Assembly (NCBI RefSeq): GCF_000425725.1
Contig: NZ_AUDZ01000013.1
Span: 340,735 to 404,734 of the forward strand
Direction of reading: 5' to 3'
Source of the DNA: Halomonas halocynthiae DSM 14573
GTDB lineage: Bacteria > Pseudomonadota > Gammaproteobacteria > Pseudomonadales > Halomonadaceae
DNA: 64,000 nucleotides
Under the pieces are notes generated by a model. The model saw only the letters and a program-made list of their open reading frames with translations, was not told where the DNA came from and ran no database searches. Of this stretch, positions 18,157 through 30,617 are shown in pieces. Numbering within the stretch: the stretch's first letter is position 1; each line of letters begins with the position of its first letter. A program made the translations under genes and the position numbers.

Positions 18157-18591
18157 ATGTTGAGCCTGTTTGTTGTGGCGTTAGCCAGTGCCACTCTGCT
18201 GCCAGGGGGGTCGGAGCTATGGTTGGCTCGGCTGTGGTGCTTGGGCGAGCCGGTGCTGCTGTTGTGGTTAGTGGCAACAACAGGCAATGCCATCGGTAGT
18301 CTGGTCAATGTCGGCTTAGGGCGCTATGCGCGGCGTTTTCAGCAGCGTCGCTGGTTTCCTGTCTCGCAGGCAGCTTTGGCGCGCGCTGAGCGCTGGTATG
18401 CGCGATTTGGTGAAGTCAGCTTGTTACTGAGCTGGGTGCCGTTGATCGGTGACCCGCTCACGGTGATTGCCGGTGTGCTGAGGTTACCCTGGTGGCGCGC
18501 TGCGTTCTGGATTTTGTTGGCTAAAGGCGGGCGCTACCTGCTAGTGCTGTGGCTGGCTGAGTCATGGCTGCTTCCGTTGTGCAGCAGGTAA
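18157..18591 (+). CDS. yqaA: YqaA/DedA-like small membrane protein
   Basis: 144 aa, four hydrophobic segments. The VATTGNAIGSLVNVGLGRYARRF and ERWYARFGEVSLLLSWVPLIGDPLTVIAGVLRLP blocks are typical of the YqaA (VTT/SNARE-associated) family, including the RFG and P-x-x-GDP-x-T motifs. Physiological role unclear; lipid-related membrane function is inferred for relatives. It is divergent from thiD. Confidence 0.88.
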   Translation: MLSLFVVALASATLLPGGSELWLARLWCLGEPVLLLWLVATTGNAIGSLVNVGLGRYARRFQQRRWFPVSQAALARAERWYARFGEVSLLLSWVPLIGDPLTVIAGVLRLPWWRAAFWILLAKGGRYLLVLWLAESWLLPLCSR

Positions 18592-18620
18592 GTCGATGGT
18601 TTAGTGACTTGGCAGGTAAC

Positions 18621-18650
18621 CAGACGTTTTTTCACGTCTGCTGCTTTTGT
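18621..18650 (+). terminator. Weak hairpin downstream of yqaA
   Basis: CAGACG (18621-18626) pairs with CGTCTG (18635-18640), followed by a short T run (TTTT) nearby. A modest candidate terminator. Confidence 0.35.
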
Positions 18651-18685
18651 ATCACTACGCCACCAATAGCCAGGGTGGTGTGCTG

Positions 18686-18704
18686 GATAATGATAATCGC
18701 TAGG
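18686..18704. promoter_or_regulatory. Fur-box-like sequence upstream of dapB
   Basis: GATAATGATAATCGCTAGG matches 15 of 19 positions of the classical Fur 19-mer, with the first 13 identical. It lies about 115 bases upstream of dapB and about 30 bases before a TATACT that could be a -10. No iron-related gene follows, so function is doubtful. Confidence 0.3.
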
Positions 18705-18710
18705 CAATAG

Positions 18711-19625
<915 letters not shown>

Positions 19626-19750
19626 TGGTTTGGGGGTGGTCATTTTTTCAGCGGTGCTGTAATATTCCATAAATTTTGGCCGGGCGCATAGGCGAAACGC
19701 CTTTTACAGCGCTTGTTGTGGCGGCCCAGTATGCTGAGCAAAAGACAACA

Positions 19751-19794
19751 AGCGGGATGAGACCGATTTCTATCGGCTTCGTCCCGCTTTTTTT
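19751..19794 (+). terminator. Terminator/attenuator-like hairpin upstream of carA
   Basis: AGCGGGA (19751-19757) pairs with TCCCGCT (19782-19788), with an inner CCGAT/ATCGG stem, followed by seven T. It ends 71 bases before the carA start and 126 bases after dapB ends, so it either terminates dapB transcription or acts as an attenuator for carAB. Confidence 0.75.
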
Positions 19795-19864
19795 CGGCCC
19801 GCTGCTGGCGCTTTTCGGCCATCACTCTTCGACATTTCTTGGACGAGCATGGGAGGACCCTGCA

Positions 19865-21010
19865 TTGAACAGACCCGCGATACTGGCCTTGGAAGATGGC
19901 AGCATCTTTTATGGCACGGCGATAGGCGCAGATGGGCAAACCAGTGGAGAAGTGGTGTTCAATACGTCCATGACCGGTTATCAGGAGATCATCACAGATG
20001 CCTCCTATGCCCGTCAGATCGTTACCTTGACCTATCCACACATCGGCAATACCGGCATTAATGCCGAGGATGTGGAGTCCGACGGCGTTCAGGCCGCCGG
20101 TTTAGTGATTCGCGATCTGCCCCTGCTCGCTAGCAACTTCCGTTCTGAGCAGACGCTGGCCGACTATCTGAGTGAGCATAATGTCGTCGGTATTGCGGAT
20201 ATTGATACACGGCGTCTTACCCGGATTCTGCGTGACAAAGGGTCTCAAAGTGGTGCCATTCTTGCTGGTGCTGATGCTGAGGGTGACGATGCGGCGGCGC
20301 GCGCATTAGCGCTGGCTCAGGATTTTCCAGGGCTAAAAGGTATGGACCTGGCACGAGAGGTGTCATGTGAGACGCCTTATGAATGGAGCCAGGGAGAGTG
20401 GGTGCTGGGCGAGGGATACGCCGATGTCAGTGAGACCGAGCGTCCTTACCATGTAGTGGCCTATGATTACGGCGTGAAGCGTAATATTTTGCGCATGCTG
20501 GCCTCGTTAGGCTGTCGGTTGACGGTGGTGCCGGCGACGACCTCGGCGCAAGAGGTGTTGGCGCTGAAGCCGGACGGTATTTTCTTGTCCAACGGCCCTG
20601 GCGATCCCGAACCCTGTGACTATGCCATTGAGGCCATTAGTGAGCTGCTGGGCTCTGGTGTGCCTATTTTCGGCATTTGCTTAGGGCATCAGTTGCTAAC
20701 ACTGGCGAGTGGTGGGCGCACCGTAAAAATGAAATTCGGCCATCATGGTGCCAATCATCCAGTACAAGAGCTTGCGACAGGGAAGGTGTTAATTACCAGC
20801 CAGAACCATGGTTTTGCCGCTGATGATGAGACGCTACCGAAAACGTTGCGTGTGACGCACCGCTCGCTGTTCGATGGTTCCTTGCAGGGTGTCGAGCGCA
20901 CTGATGTACCAGCTTTCAGTTTTCAAGGTCACCCTGAGGCGAGTTCGGGGCCGCATGATGTGGCATCGCTGTTTGGCCGCTTTATCGAGATGATGCAGGC
21001 TAGGAGCTGA
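19865..21010 (+). CDS. carA: Carbamoyl-phosphate synthase small (glutaminase) subunit
   Basis: 381 aa. Hydrolyses glutamine and passes ammonia to CarB for carbamoyl-phosphate, used in pyrimidine and arginine synthesis. The class I amidotransferase nucleophile is in [10 protein letters not shown] and the catalytic His/Glu in [12 protein letters not shown] start at 19865 is chosen: GGGAGGA lies 8 bases upstream and the protein then begins [17 protein letters not shown], aligned with family N-termini, which in E. coli also start at a UUG codon. The same frame is open for 63 more codons upstream, but they run through the terminator and are not conserved. Confidence 0.96.
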   Translation: MNRPAILALEDGSIFYGTAIGADGQTSGEVVFNTSMTGYQEIITDASYARQIVTLTYPHIGNTGINAEDVESDGVQAAGLVIRDLPLLASNFRSEQTLADYLSEHNVVGIADIDTRRLTRILRDKGSQSGAILAGADAEGDDAAARALALAQDFPGLKGMDLAREVSCETPYEWSQGEWVLGEGYADVSETERPYHVVAYDYGVKRNILRMLASLGCRLTVVPATTSAQEVLALKPDGIFLSNGPGDPEPCDYAIEAISELLGSGVPIFGICLGHQLLTLASGGRTVKMKFGHHGANHPVQELATGKVLITSQNHGFAADDETLPKTLRVTHRSLFDGSLQGVERTDVPAFSFQGHPEASSGPHDVASLFGRFIEMMQARS

Positions 21011-21101
21011 GTCTCGAGCCACATCGCCTGCTTTTGACGCCTGAGCTGCCACCACCCAGGTCGTTATTTTTCGTTTGTCACTTTTTTCAGCGGGAAGCAC
21101 C

Positions 21102-24100
21102 ATGCCAAAACGTACAGATATCCAGAGCATCCTGATCATTGGCGCCGGTCCCATCGTGATTGGCCAGGCCTGTGAGTTCGATTATTCCGGCGCTCAGGCG
21201 TGTAAGGCGCTGCGTGAAGAGGGTTACCGGGTCATTCTGGTTAACTCCAATCCGGCTACCATCATGACTGATCCCGCCATGGCCGATGCGACTTATATCG
21301 AGCCGATTACCTGGCAGGTGGTAGAGAAAATTATTGAAACGGAGCGGCCAGATGCTGTGCTGCCCACCATGGGCGGGCAGACTGCGCTCAACTGTGCGTT
21401 GGATCTGGAAAAACACGGTGTGCTTGAGCGTTACGGCGTGGAAATGATTGGTGCCAATGCTGATGCCATTAACATGGCTGAAGACCGCGACCTGTTTGAT
21501 CAGGCCATGAAGCGTATCGGCCTTGAGTGTCCCAAGGCAAAGGTCGCTCACAGCATAGAAACGGCGCGTGACATTCAGGCCGAGCTGGGCTTTCCCGTCA
21601 TTATTCGCCCCTCTTATACCATGGGCGGTTCTGGTGGTGGTGTGGCTTACAATAAGGAAGAGTTTGAGGAAATCTGTCAGCGCGGTTTCGAGCTTTCCAA
21701 CAACCATGAGCTGCTGATCGATGAGTCGTTGCTGGGCTGGAAAGAGTACGAGATGGAGGTGGTCCGCGACCGCAATGATAACTGCATCATCGTGTGCTCT
21801 ATCGAGAATTTTGACCCCATGGGCGTGCACACCGGTGACTCAATTACCGTGGCGCCGGCTCAAACGCTGACCGACAAGGAATACCAGATCCTGCGCGATG
21901 CCAGTTTGGCTGTGCTGCGTGAAATTGGTGTCGAGACCGGTGGCTCCAACGTGCAGTTTGGCGTGGACCCCGAAACCGGGCGTATGGTCGTGATTGAAAT
22001 GAATCCGCGGGTTTCGCGTTCCTCGGCACTGGCCTCTAAGGCCACTGGTTTCCCGATTGCCAAGATCGCCGCTAAGCTGGCTGTCGGCTATACCCTGGAT
22101 GAGCTGCAAAACGATATCACCGGTGGTCGGACGCCGGCTTCGTTCGAGCCGTCTATCGACTATGTTGTGACCAAGATCCCGCGCTTCACCTTTGAGAAAT
22201 TCCCCCAGGCTGATGACCGTCTGACGACTCAGATGAAGTCGGTAGGCGAGGTGATGGCCATTGGTCGCACCTTCCAGGAGTCGCTGCAAAAAGCGTTGCG
22301 CGGGCTAGAGACCGGTAACGATGGCCTTGATCCTATTGTTACTGAGTTTACCGATGCGACGATGGCGCATATTAAAGGTGAGCTGCAGGCTGCAGGTGCC
22401 GACCGTATCTTTTACGTGGCGGACGCCATGCGCGCGGGCATGGGTATCGATGAGCTGTACGAGTTGACTCGGATTGATCCGTGGTACCTGGTACAGATCG
22501 AAGATCTGGTTCGTATCGAAGCTGGGCTGGCTACACGCGAGTTGTCTGAGCTGTCGCCTGCTGAGCTGTATGCGCTCAAGCGCAAGGGGTTTAGTGACGC
22601 GAGACTAGCAACGTTGCTCGGTGTTGCAGAGAAAGCGTTGCGCCAGACGCGCCAGCAGGCAGGTATTCGCCCTGTGTATAAGCGAGTTGATACGTGTGCG
22701 GCTGAGTTTGCTTCGGATACCGCGTATTTGTACTCCACGTATGAAGAAGAGTGCGAAGCGGCAGTCTCTGATCGCAATAAAATCATGGTGCTGGGAGGCG
22801 GCCCTAACCGGATTGGTCAGGGAATCGAGTTTGACTATTGCTGTGTGCATGCGGCGCTAGCCATGGCAGAAGATGGCTATGAAACCATCATGGTCAACTG
22901 TAATCCTGAAACAGTGTCGACGGATTACGACACGTCAGACCGCCTGTATTTTGAGCCGGTCACCCTTGAGGATGTGCTGGAAATCGCCGATAAGGAAAAG
23001 CCAGTTGGCGTGATTGTTCAGTTCGGCGGTCAAACGCCATTAAAGTTAGCCCGTGAGCTTGAGGCGGCGGGAGTGCCGATTATCGGTACAACGCCTGATT
23101 CGATTGATCGCGCTGAAGACCGTGAGCGTTTTCAGCAGATGATCGACAAGCTGGGTTTGAAGCAGCCGCCCAACGCGACTGCGCGTAGCTTTGAAGAGGC
23201 GTTTGCCAAAGCGGATGCTATTGGGTATCCGTTGGTGGTGCGGCCAAGCTATGTGCTAGGTGGGCGAGCGATGGAAATCGTCTATGATGCCGTAGAGCTT
23301 GAAACCTATATGACTCATGCGGTTAAGGTGTCTAATGACTCGCCGGTGCTGCTCGATCGCTTCTTGAATGCCGCGATTGAGATTGATATTGATGCGGTCA
23401 GTGACGGTGAGCAGGTGGTAATCGGCGGCATCATGCAGCACATCGAGCAGGCGGGTGTGCACTCAGGTGACTCTGCATGTTCGCTGCCTCCTTACTCACT
23501 GCCTGCTGACGTACAAGATGAGATGCGCGACCAGGTCAAACGTATGGCGGTAGAGCTGGGCGTTAAAGGGTTGATGAACGTTCAGCTGGCCTGGCAGGAT
23601 GGCGAGATCTATGTGATTGAGGTTAACCCGCGGGCCTCGCGTACGGTGCCGTTTGTCTCCAAGTGTATCGGCACATCCTTAGCGCAGGTTGCGGCGCGCT
23701 GCATGGCGGGCGCCAGCCTAGCTGATCAGGGGTTTGTCGCTGAGGTAGTGCCCCCGTTCTTCAGTGTTAAAGAGGCGGTGTTCCCATTTAACAAGTTTCC
23801 GGGTGTTGACCCGATTTTGGCCCCGGAAATGAAGTCCACCGGTGAGGTGATGGGGTCTGGTGATACCTTTGCTGAAGCTTTCTATAAGGCGCAACTAGGT
23901 GCTGGTGAGGCAATTCCACCGCTGACTGGCGAGCGTAAAGCCTTCCTTTCAGTACGTGAGCCTGACAAAACAGGTGTTATTGACGTGGCGCGTTCTTTGT
24001 TAGCATTAGGTTTTACACTTTGTGCGACACGTGGCACGGCAGCGGCGCTACAAGCGGTCGATTTGCCTGTGGATATCGTCAACAAGGTGTACGAGGGTCG

Positions 24101-24329
24101 TCCGCATGTTGTTGATTTGCTCAAGAACGACGAGATCGCCTATATCGTTAATACTACCGAGGGGCGTCAAGCTATCAGTGACTCTTCGGTTATCCGTCGC
24201 ACCGCAATTGCTCGCAAGGTTCCCTATGCCACTACACTGGCGGGTGCTCAGGCAGTGTGTCTTGCGCTTGAATATGGCAACGCCATTACTGTGCGGCGGT
24301 TACAAGAACTGCATGCAGGAGTGCACTAA
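21102..24329 (+). CDS. carB: Carbamoyl-phosphate synthase large subunit
   Basis: 1075 aa, usual length. Two homologous ATP-grasp halves (first with [17 protein letters not shown] and [12 protein letters not shown], second with [19 protein letters not shown] and [14 protein letters not shown]) followed by the C-terminal allosteric MGS-like domain from about residue 940 ([17 protein letters not shown]). It forms carbamoyl-phosphate with CarA. The stop codon overlaps the greA start (TAATG), so greA is translationally coupled. Confidence 0.98.
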   Translation: MPKRTDIQSILIIGAGPIVIGQACEFDYSGAQACKALREEGYRVILVNSNPATIMTDPAMADATYIEPITWQVVEKIIETERPDAVLPTMGGQTALNCALDLEKHGVLERYGVEMIGANADAINMAEDRDLFDQAMKRIGLECPKAKVAHSIETARDIQAELGFPVIIRPSYTMGGSGGGVAYNKEEFEEICQRGFELSNNHELLIDESLLGWKEYEMEVVRDRNDNCIIVCSIENFDPMGVHTGDSITVAPAQTLTDKEYQILRDASLAVLREIGVETGGSNVQFGVDPETGRMVVIEMNPRVSRSSALASKATGFPIAKIAAKLAVGYTLDELQNDITGGRTPASFEPSIDYVVTKIPRFTFEKFPQADDRLTTQMKSVGEVMAIGRTFQESLQKALRGLETGNDGLDPIVTEFTDATMAHIKGELQAAGADRIFYVADAMRAGMGIDELYELTRIDPWYLVQIEDLVRIEAGLATRELSELSPAELYALKRKGFSDARLATLLGVAEKALRQTRQQAGIRPVYKRVDTCAAEFASDTAYLYSTYEEECEAAVSDRNKIMVLGGGPNRIGQGIEFDYCCVHAALAMAEDGYETIMVNCNPETVSTDYDTSDRLYFEPVTLEDVLEIADKEKPVGVIVQFGGQTPLKLARELEAAGVPIIGTTPDSIDRAEDRERFQQMIDKLGLKQPPNATARSFEEAFAKADAIGYPLVVRPSYVLGGRAMEIVYDAVELETYMTHAVKVSNDSPVLLDRFLNAAIEIDIDAVSDGEQVVIGGIMQHIEQAGVHSGDSACSLPPYSLPADVQDEMRDQVKRMAVELGVKGLMNVQLAWQDGEIYVIEVNPRASRTVPFVSKCIGTSLAQVAARCMAGASLADQGFVAEVVPPFFSVKEAVFPFNKFPGVDPILAPEMKSTGEVMGSGDTFAEAFYKAQLGAGEAIPPLTGERKAFLSVREPDKTGVIDVARSLLALGFTLCATRGTAAALQAVDLPVDIVNKVYEGRPHVVDLLKNDEIAYIVNTTEGRQAISDSSVIRRTAIARKVPYATTLAGAQAVCLALEYGNAITVRRLQELHAGVH

Positions 24330-24805
24330 TGAACAAGGTCCCGATGACCGTTGTTGGTGAGCAGCGGCTCAGAGAAGAGCTCGACACGCTTAAAGGTGTT
24401 GAGCGACCCAGAGTTATCGCGGCTATTGCTGAAGCGCGTGAGCACGGCGATTTGAAAGAAAATGCTGAGTACCATGCGGCGCGTGAGCAGCAGGGCTTTA
24501 TCGAAGGCAGGATTCAGGAAATTGAAGGAAAACTGTCTAATGCTCAGGTTATTGATGTTGCCAAGCTGCCTCAGACCGGTAAGGTGATTTTTGGTGTCAC
24601 TGTCGGTTTGCTCAATATGGGAACCGACGATGAAGTGAAGTATCGCATTGTGGGCGAAGATGAAGCCGATATAAAACTTGGTCGAATTTCGGTAACGTCG
24701 CCTATTGCACGAGCGCTGATTGGCAAGGAAGAGGGTGACGTGGTGTTAGTGCGTACGCCTGGTGGTGATGTTGAGTACGAAATTGAGAGTGTCGAGCACT
24801 TATAA
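24329..24805 (+). CDS. greA: Transcription elongation factor GreA
   Basis: 158 aa. Binds the RNA polymerase secondary channel and stimulates cleavage of backtracked RNA. N-terminal coiled-coil hairpin with the acidic tip region ([18 protein letters not shown]) and C-terminal FKBP-like domain ([23 protein letters not shown]). The start overlaps the carB stop by one base. It is followed by a strong terminator. Confidence 0.97.
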   Translation: MNKVPMTVVGEQRLREELDTLKGVERPRVIAAIAEAREHGDLKENAEYHAAREQQGFIEGRIQEIEGKLSNAQVIDVAKLPQTGKVIFGVTVGLLNMGTDDEVKYRIVGEDEADIKLGRISVTSPIARALIGKEEGDVVLVRTPGGDVEYEIESVEHL

Positions 24806-24821
24806 CGTGCTGTACTAGTGA

Positions 24822-24863
24822 AACACGCCCCCGCAGCTGTGCTGCGGGGACGTGTTTTTTTTT
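24822..24863 (+). terminator. Rho-independent terminator after greA
   Basis: Stem AACACGCCCCCGCAGC (24822-24837) pairs with GCTGCGGGGACGTGTT (24841-24856) with one mismatch and a 3-base loop, followed by a T run to 24863. It also separates the convergent yhbY gene. Confidence 0.9.
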
Positions 24864-24905
24864 GCTATTAAACTAGCGCTTGGTGCTTGATTAAAGCGCG
24901 GTGCG

Positions 24906-25232
24906 TTAGTGTCGCCCGTGGTGTCCCTCGTAGCGTTTCAGGTTAGAGAGTTTTGGGTTGGCTTTGGGATTGGGGCGGTAGAGTAGTGCAACCTTGCCAA
25001 TTTTATGTATTAGTTCGGCACCGCTGTTGCTGACCAGCTCGTCAAGCATGGCATTGCGCTCTTCCCGCTCGTTAAGCAGGAGCTTGATTTTGATCAGTTC
25101 GTGATCAGTCAATGCGCGCTTCAGCTCATCAAGAAGGTTCTCTGAGAGACCGTTCTCGGAAACCATTACCACCGGATCAAGGTGGTGGCCAATGCTGCGA
25201 AATGCTTTCTTTTGTGCCTGTGACAAGCTCAT
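24906..25232 (-). CDS. yhbY: RNA-binding CRM-domain protein YhbY
   Basis: 108 aa single CRM domain, associated with 50S ribosome assembly. The family signature is MSLSQAQKKAFRSIGHHLDPVVMV, with LIKIKLLLNERE and the GKVALLYRPNP strand. Start at 25232 is by homology; no strong ribosome-binding site is seen. Convergent to greA and divergent from rlmE, as in many gammaproteobacteria. Confidence 0.94.
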   Translation of the reverse strand: MSLSQAQKKAFRSIGHHLDPVVMVSENGLSENLLDELKRALTDHELIKIKLLLNEREERNAMLDELVSNSGAELIHKIGKVALLYRPNPKANPKLSNLKRYEGHHGRH

Positions 25233-25455
25233 GGTATCTTTGACTATCCTCGGTTGACGCACACATGCTACATGTATACTGACATGGTACGGTGAATCAT
25301 CATGTGGTGAAAGCGCAAAACACGTTGGCTTGCTGTACGAGTTGCTTGTTTTACCGCTGAAATGTTGCAATGCGTGTCAGGCCCGCCTTTTACATTTTCT
25401 GCACGAGTCTCTGATATACCAAAGGGTGTCAGAGTGTTCTTTTACGGGTGATGCA

Positions 25456-26136
25456 GTGGCACGATCTCCAGATTCCCGCTCACGGGGCCGTTCGCAAGAT
25501 AAAGCCAGTCGTAAGGGTGCTGCCAGTAAAACTAGTGCTAGCTGGCTCAAAGAGCATTTTGATGACCGTTTTGTGCAGCAAAGCTGGCAAGACGGGTATC
25601 GTAGCCGTGCTAGTTACAAGCTGTTTGCACTGGATGACAAGGATAAGCTGTTTCGCCCCGGTATGACTGTTCTCGACTTAGGAGCAGCGCCCGGAGGGTG
25701 GAGTCAGGTGGCGGCAGAGCGAGTGGGTGATGATGGTGTCGTCATCGCGTCTGATATCCTCGAAATGGACAGCTTGGCAGGTGTGAGCTTTATTCAGGGC
25801 GATTTCACTGAGCAAGCGGTGCTTGATGAAATTCTTGCACAGCTGGAAAATCGTCCGGTTGACCTTGTTATGTCAGATATGGCCCCCAATATGAGTGGTA
25901 TGGCGGCTATTGACCAGCCTCAGTCCATGTATCTTGTGGAGCTGGCGCTTGACCTGGCTCAGCAAACGTTGCGCCCAGGAGGCAGCTTTCTGGCCAAGGT
26001 GTTTCAGGGGGAGGGGTTTGATGCGTATTTGAAATCACTGCGCGATAGCTTTTCGCGGGTGGTGACACGTAAGCCAGAGGCGTCTCGAGCGCGTTCGCGA
26101 GAGGTGTACCTGCTGGCTCAGGGCTTTAAGGGGTAG
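25456..26136 (+). CDS. rlmE: 23S rRNA (uridine2552-2'-O)-methyltransferase
   Basis: 226 aa (FtsJ/RrmJ). 2'-O-methylates U2552 of 23S rRNA using SAM. Core motifs are [33 protein letters not shown] (SAM site), [10 protein letters not shown] and [10 protein letters not shown], containing the K-D-K-E catalytic residues. The GTG at 25456 is the most likely start ([13 protein letters not shown] basic N-terminus); the frame is open further upstream. ftsH follows 134 bases downstream. Confidence 0.95.
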   Translation: MARSPDSRSRGRSQDKASRKGAASKTSASWLKEHFDDRFVQQSWQDGYRSRASYKLFALDDKDKLFRPGMTVLDLGAAPGGWSQVAAERVGDDGVVIASDILEMDSLAGVSFIQGDFTEQAVLDEILAQLENRPVDLVMSDMAPNMSGMAAIDQPQSMYLVELALDLAQQTLRPGGSFLAKVFQGEGFDAYLKSLRDSFSRVVTRKPEASRARSREVYLLAQGFKG

Positions 26137-26270
26137 CTGTTCAACGGGTAGCATTTGCCTCTATTGGCGTATTCATAGGTTGGTTGAACGCTCACGGCTG
26201 TTAAGGTGTCGAATGTTTGATAAGCGTTTAGCCAGCGGATTCATGCGATTTATGCAACGAGGGTAGTTCT

Positions 26271-28262
26271 TTGAACGACATGGCGAAGAACCTGATTCTG
26301 TGGTTGGTCATCGCGGCAGTTTTGCTTACGGTGTTCAACAACTTCAATGCCGAAAGCGCGCCGCAGTCGATGAACTATTCCCAGTTCGTCCAACAGGTGC
26401 AGAGCGACAAGATTAAAAGCGTCACGATTGATGGTTATACCATCAGTGGTGAACGTACGGACGGCACGGATTTTCAGACCATCCGCCCAGCCGCTCAGGA
26501 CCCTAAGCTGATGGATGACTTGTTGGCTAATGATGTCACTGTCATTGGCAAGAAGCCTGAGCAGCAAAGCCTATGGACACGGCTGCTGATTGCCAGCTTC
26601 CCGATTTTGCTGATTCTCGGCATTTTCATGTTTTTTATGCGCCAGATGCAAGGTGGCGGTGGCGGCAAGGGCGGGCCGATGAGCTTTGGCAAGTCTAAAG
26701 CCAAGCTGCTGTCTCAGGATCAGATCAAAACAACTTTTGCTGACGTGGCCGGTTGTGATGAGGCCAAAGAGGAAGTGGAAGAGTTAGTTGACTTCCTGCG
26801 CGATCCTAGCAAGTTTCAGCGTCTCGGCGGGACGATTCCTCGCGGTGTGCTGATGGTTGGTCCGCCAGGTACTGGTAAGACGCTGTTAGCCAAGTCGATT
26901 GCGGGAGAGGCTAAGGTGCCGTTCTTCTCGATCTCGGGGTCTGACTTTGTCGAAATGTTTGTTGGTGTTGGTGCTTCGCGGGTACGCGATATGTTTGAGC
27001 AAGCCAAAAAGCAAGCGCCTTGTATTATTTTTATTGACGAAATTGATGCGGTAGGTCGCTCGCGCGGCGCTGGTATGGGTGGCGGCAACGATGAGCGTGA
27101 GCAAACGCTTAACCAGCTGCTGGTAGAAATGGATGGGTTCGAGGCCAATGAAGGCGTGATCGTGATTGCTGCGACCAACCGTCCTGATGTATTGGATCCG
27201 GCCTTGCTGCGCCCAGGACGCTTTGATCGCCAAGTTGTTGTTGGGCTGCCTGATATCCGTGGTCGAGAGCATATTCTTAATGTTCACTTACGTAAGGTGC
27301 CGCTAGCCGATGACGTGAAGCCGGCGGTGATTGCGCGCGGTACGCCCGGCTTCTCTGGTGCTGATTTAGCCAACTTGGTTAACGAAGCGGCGTTGTTTGC
27401 TGCGCGCGGCAACAGGCGCTTGGTTGGCATGGAAGAGCTGGAGCTGGCCAAAGATAAGATTATGATGGGTGCTGAGCGCAAGTCCATGGTCATGACTGAC
27501 AAGGATAAGCTCAATACGGCATACCACGAGTCAGGCCATGCCATCATTGGCTTGGTGATGCCGGAGCATGATCCGGTTTATAAGGTCAGTATTATTCCGC
27601 GCGGTCGCGCCTTGGGCGTTACCATGTTCCTGCCGGAAGAGGACCGTTATAGCTTGTCTCGTCAGCAGATCCTTAGCCAGATTTGTTCGTTATTCGGTGG
27701 TCGTATCGCTGAAGAAATGACGTTGGGAGCCAATGGCGTAACCACGGGTGCATCCAACGACATTAAGCGTGCGACAGAGCTTGCTCACAATATGGTGGCC
27801 AAGTGGGGGCTGTCTGAGGCGATGGGCCCAATCATGTATGACGAGGATGAGTCGCACCAGTTCCTCGGCGGCCCTGGTCAGGGCGGTAAGTTGAATTCTG
27901 GCGAGACCACGTCGCGAATCGATAAAGAAGTTCGCAAGATTATCGACGAGTGTTATGCGCAGGCTGAAAAAATTCTTGAAGAAAACCGCGACAAGCTGGA
28001 TGCCATGGCCGAAGCGCTGATGCTGTATGAAACTATCGATGCAGACCAGCTTAAGGACATCATGGAGGGCCGTACGCCGCGTCCGCCCAAAGACTGGGAA
28101 GATGGTAAGCCAGGGGGTGGTGCGCCGGTTGCTGAGGAAGGCGCTAACAGCGGTGCTGCGCCAACAGACTCGAGCGATCAAGACGAGTCGGGTGATGGTG
28201 AGGATGAGGATCGCCCGTCGCGGCGTCCATCAGACCCTTTGGGTGGGCCTGCCAGTAGCTGA
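26271..28262 (+). CDS. ftsH: ATP-dependent zinc metalloprotease FtsH
   Basis: 663 aa. Membrane-bound AAA+ protease degrading membrane and short-lived cytosolic proteins. Two membrane helices ([15 protein letters not shown] and [18 protein letters not shown]), AAA+ domain with Walker A GPPGTGKT and Walker [10 protein letters not shown], and the zinc protease motif H419-ESG-H423. The C-terminal tail (about residues 610-663) is acidic and Pro/Gly rich. The TTG at 26271 has GAGGG upstream and is favoured; the internal ATG at 26280 (MAKNLILW) is the alternative annotated start in relatives. Confidence 0.97.
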   Translation: MNDMAKNLILWLVIAAVLLTVFNNFNAESAPQSMNYSQFVQQVQSDKIKSVTIDGYTISGERTDGTDFQTIRPAAQDPKLMDDLLANDVTVIGKKPEQQSLWTRLLIASFPILLILGIFMFFMRQMQGGGGGKGGPMSFGKSKAKLLSQDQIKTTFADVAGCDEAKEEVEELVDFLRDPSKFQRLGGTIPRGVLMVGPPGTGKTLLAKSIAGEAKVPFFSISGSDFVEMFVGVGASRVRDMFEQAKKQAPCIIFIDEIDAVGRSRGAGMGGGNDEREQTLNQLLVEMDGFEANEGVIVIAATNRPDVLDPALLRPGRFDRQVVVGLPDIRGREHILNVHLRKVPLADDVKPAVIARGTPGFSGADLANLVNEAALFAARGNRRLVGMEELELAKDKIMMGAERKSMVMTDKDKLNTAYHESGHAIIGLVMPEHDPVYKVSIIPRGRALGVTMFLPEEDRYSLSRQQILSQICSLFGGRIAEEMTLGANGVTTGASNDIKRATELAHNMVAKWGLSEAMGPIMYDEDESHQFLGGPGQGGKLNSGETTSRIDKEVRKIIDECYAQAEKILEENRDKLDAMAEALMLYETIDADQLKDIMEGRTPRPPKDWEDGKPGGGAPVAEEGANSGAAPTDSSDQDESGDGEDEDRPSRRPSDPLGGPASS

Positions 28263-28278
28263 AGCTGAGTCAGCCCGC

Positions 28279-28299
28279 GAGCGCCCCTTGTGGGCGCTC
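28279..28299 (+). terminator. Hairpin after ftsH
   Basis: GAGCGCCC/GGGCGCTC with a 5-base loop, followed by TTGT. Weak T run, so it may attenuate rather than fully stop transcription into folP. Confidence 0.5.
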
Positions 28300-28350
28300 T
28301 TGTCGTAATAAGCGGTAACTTTTCGCTATGCCAATGGAACGCTTGGATAC

Positions 28351-29208
28351 GTGAAGCATACAATGACTTACCTGCAATGCGGTCGTCACCGCCTTGATCT
28401 CAGTTTTCCGCGTGTCATGGGTATACTCAATGTAACGCCGGACTCTTTCTCTGATGGCGGCCACCACCGAGATGTGGGTGAGGCTGTTGGGCATGCTGAG
28501 CGAATGCTGGCTCAAGGGGCTGCAGTCATCGACGTCGGGGGCGAGTCTACTCGGCCGGGAGCCGAGCCGGTGTCAGAGCAGCAGGAGCTGGACCGTGTCT
28601 TGCCGGTAATTGAGCGTTTGGTGCAAGAGCTGGGCGCGCTGGTTTCGGTAGATACCAGTACGCCACAGGTGATGCAGGAAGCTGCTCGTGTTGGCGCGGG
28701 TATGATTAATGATGTGCGTGGGTTGCGCCGAGAGGGTGCGCTCAATGCAGCAGCCTCTAGTGGCTTGCCGGTGTGCCTCATGCACATGTTGGGTGATCCG
28801 AGCAATATGCAAGATGCCCCGCGCTATGACGGCCCAGTAGAGCAAGCGGTTGCGGCTTTTCTTGAGCAGCGCATGACTGAGTGCGAGGCGGCTGGCTTAG
28901 CTCGTGAGCGTGTGATTCTTGATCCAGGCTTTGGCTTTGCCAAAAGTGTGGCGCATAACCTGCGGTTGCTTAACCAGTTGGCGGAAATTGAGCGCTTGGG
29001 GCGCCCTCTGCTCGTTGGGATGTCGCGCAAAAGCATGATTGGTCAAACGTTGGGGCGGCCAGTGGATGAGCGCCTATATGGTGGTTTGGCGTTGGCTGTG
29101 ATGGCGGTGGAGCGCGGTGCAAAACTCATCAGAGTGCATGACGTGCAAGCCCATATAGATGCAATCGGCATGGCATGGGCCGTGCTGGAAGAAGGGTCAA
29201 GGAAATGA
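28351..29208 (+). CDS. folP: Dihydropteroate synthase
   Basis: 285 aa. Joins dihydropterin pyrophosphate with p-aminobenzoate in folate synthesis; sulfonamide target. Family motifs [34 protein letters not shown] and [12 protein letters not shown] are intact. The start is either GTG 28351 or ATG 28363; the ribosome-binding site does not decide. Its stop overlaps the glmM start (ATGA). Confidence 0.96.
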   Translation: MKHTMTYLQCGRHRLDLSFPRVMGILNVTPDSFSDGGHHRDVGEAVGHAERMLAQGAAVIDVGGESTRPGAEPVSEQQELDRVLPVIERLVQELGALVSVDTSTPQVMQEAARVGAGMINDVRGLRREGALNAAASSGLPVCLMHMLGDPSNMQDAPRYDGPVEQAVAAFLEQRMTECEAAGLARERVILDPGFGFAKSVAHNLRLLNQLAEIERLGRPLLVGMSRKSMIGQTLGRPVDERLYGGLALAVMAVERGAKLIRVHDVQAHIDAIGMAWAVLEEGSRK

Positions 29209-30554
29209 CAAGACGCTATTTTGGAACTGATGGGATTCGCGGCACGGTAGGCGAGAGCCCTATTACTGTCGATTTCATGCTTAAGCTAGGCTGGGCGACC
29301 GGTCGGGTGCTGGCAAGAAAAGAAGGCCGAACGCGAGTGCTGATTGGCAAAGATACGCGTATTTCCGGTTATATGTTTGAGTCGGCACTAGAGGCAGGGC
29401 TGTCTGCGGCTGGCGTTGATGCCATTCTGCTCGGCCCAATGCCTACACCAGGTATTGCGTATTTAACGCGCACGTTTCGTGCAGATGCGGGCATCGTTAT
29501 TTCGGCGTCACACAATCCATTTGAAGACAACGGCATTAAGTTTTTTTCCGCCAAAGGAACCAAGCTGGACGATGAGGTGGAGGCGCGTATTGAGGCGATG
29601 ATCGATCAGCCGCTGACCACTGTTGCGCCGTCGGCGTTGGGTAAGGCGCGTCGTATAGATGATGCTGATGGCCGCTATATCGAATACTGTAAATCGACCA
29701 TTCCTGATCGTGTCAGCCTGCATGGGCTTCGGATGGTGATCGACTGTGCTCATGGTGCCACCTACCATATTGCACCTAGTGTATTGCAAGAGCTGGGTGC
29801 CGACGTCAGTGTTATTGGGGCTTCTCCCAATGGGTTGAATATCAACGATAAGGTGGGGTCGACTCACCCTGGCGCGTTGCGTGAGGCGGTGCTTGAGCAA
29901 GGCGCCGACCTGGGTATAGCGTTTGATGGTGATGGTGACCGCGTTTTGATGGTTGATGCGGAAGGTCGCCTAATTGATGGTGACGATATGCTTTATTTGA
30001 TTGCCCGTGATCGTCACGCTCGAGGCGAGCTTGGCGGTGGCGTTGTGGGCACCGTGATGAGCAACTTTGGATTAGCAGCTGCGCTTGAAACCCTTGGTAT
30101 ACCCTTTGAGCGAGCCAAGGTGGGTGATCGTCACGTTATCGAGCGCTTGGCAGCCAACGGCTGGCAGCTGGGTGGTGAGTCGTCAGGGCATATTGTATGT
30201 GGGCATATTCAGACCACTGGTGATGGTATTGTTTCAGCGCTACAGGTGCTGGCGATTATGATTCGTGAGGAACGTTCGCTGGCTGACCTGCTTTGTGATC
30301 TTGAAAAAGCGCCACAGACTTTAATTAATGTGCGCCTAACACCAGGAGCTAGTGCTCAGGAGCTTATTTCCTCACCAGAGATCAACCGTGCAGTTGCTGA
30401 ACTGGAAGCAGAGCTTGGCAATGAAGGGCGGGTGTTGTTGCGGGCCTCAGGTACCGAGCCGCTGATTCGAGTGATGGTAGAGGGGCGCTCGCACCTGGAT
30501 GTCGAAGGGCTCGCGCATCGTTTGGCTAATAGGGTGGAAGCGCTGCTTGCGTAA
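29205..30554 (+). CDS. glmM: Phosphoglucosamine mutase
   Basis: 449 aa. Converts glucosamine-6-phosphate to the 1-phosphate for UDP-GlcNAc, peptidoglycan and LPS. The active-site phosphoserine is S102 in [14 protein letters not shown]; metal-binding DGDGDR and sugar-binding GGESSGHI and phosphate-binding [12 protein letters not shown] are present. Start ATG 29205 overlaps the folP stop, and AAGGAA lies just upstream. Confidence 0.97.
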   Translation: MTRRYFGTDGIRGTVGESPITVDFMLKLGWATGRVLARKEGRTRVLIGKDTRISGYMFESALEAGLSAAGVDAILLGPMPTPGIAYLTRTFRADAGIVISASHNPFEDNGIKFFSAKGTKLDDEVEARIEAMIDQPLTTVAPSALGKARRIDDADGRYIEYCKSTIPDRVSLHGLRMVIDCAHGATYHIAPSVLQELGADVSVIGASPNGLNINDKVGSTHPGALREAVLEQGADLGIAFDGDGDRVLMVDAEGRLIDGDDMLYLIARDRHARGELGGGVVGTVMSNFGLAAALETLGIPFERAKVGDRHVIERLAANGWQLGGESSGHIVCGHIQTTGDGIVSALQVLAIMIREERSLADLLCDLEKAPQTLINVRLTPGASAQELISSPEINRAVAELEAELGNEGRVLLRASGTEPLIRVMVEGRSHLDVEGLAHRLANRVEALLA

Positions 30555-30617
30555 TTTAGCTGGTTGTTTTGATGAAGCAGCTCCTATACCATTTCGCACC
30601 ACTCTAGAGGAGGTCTG

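Noticed and set aside
19676..19864. 63-codon N-terminal extension of carA
   Set aside because: Runs through a terminator hairpin and is not conserved; the TTG at 19865 has a good ribosome-binding site and matches family N-termini.
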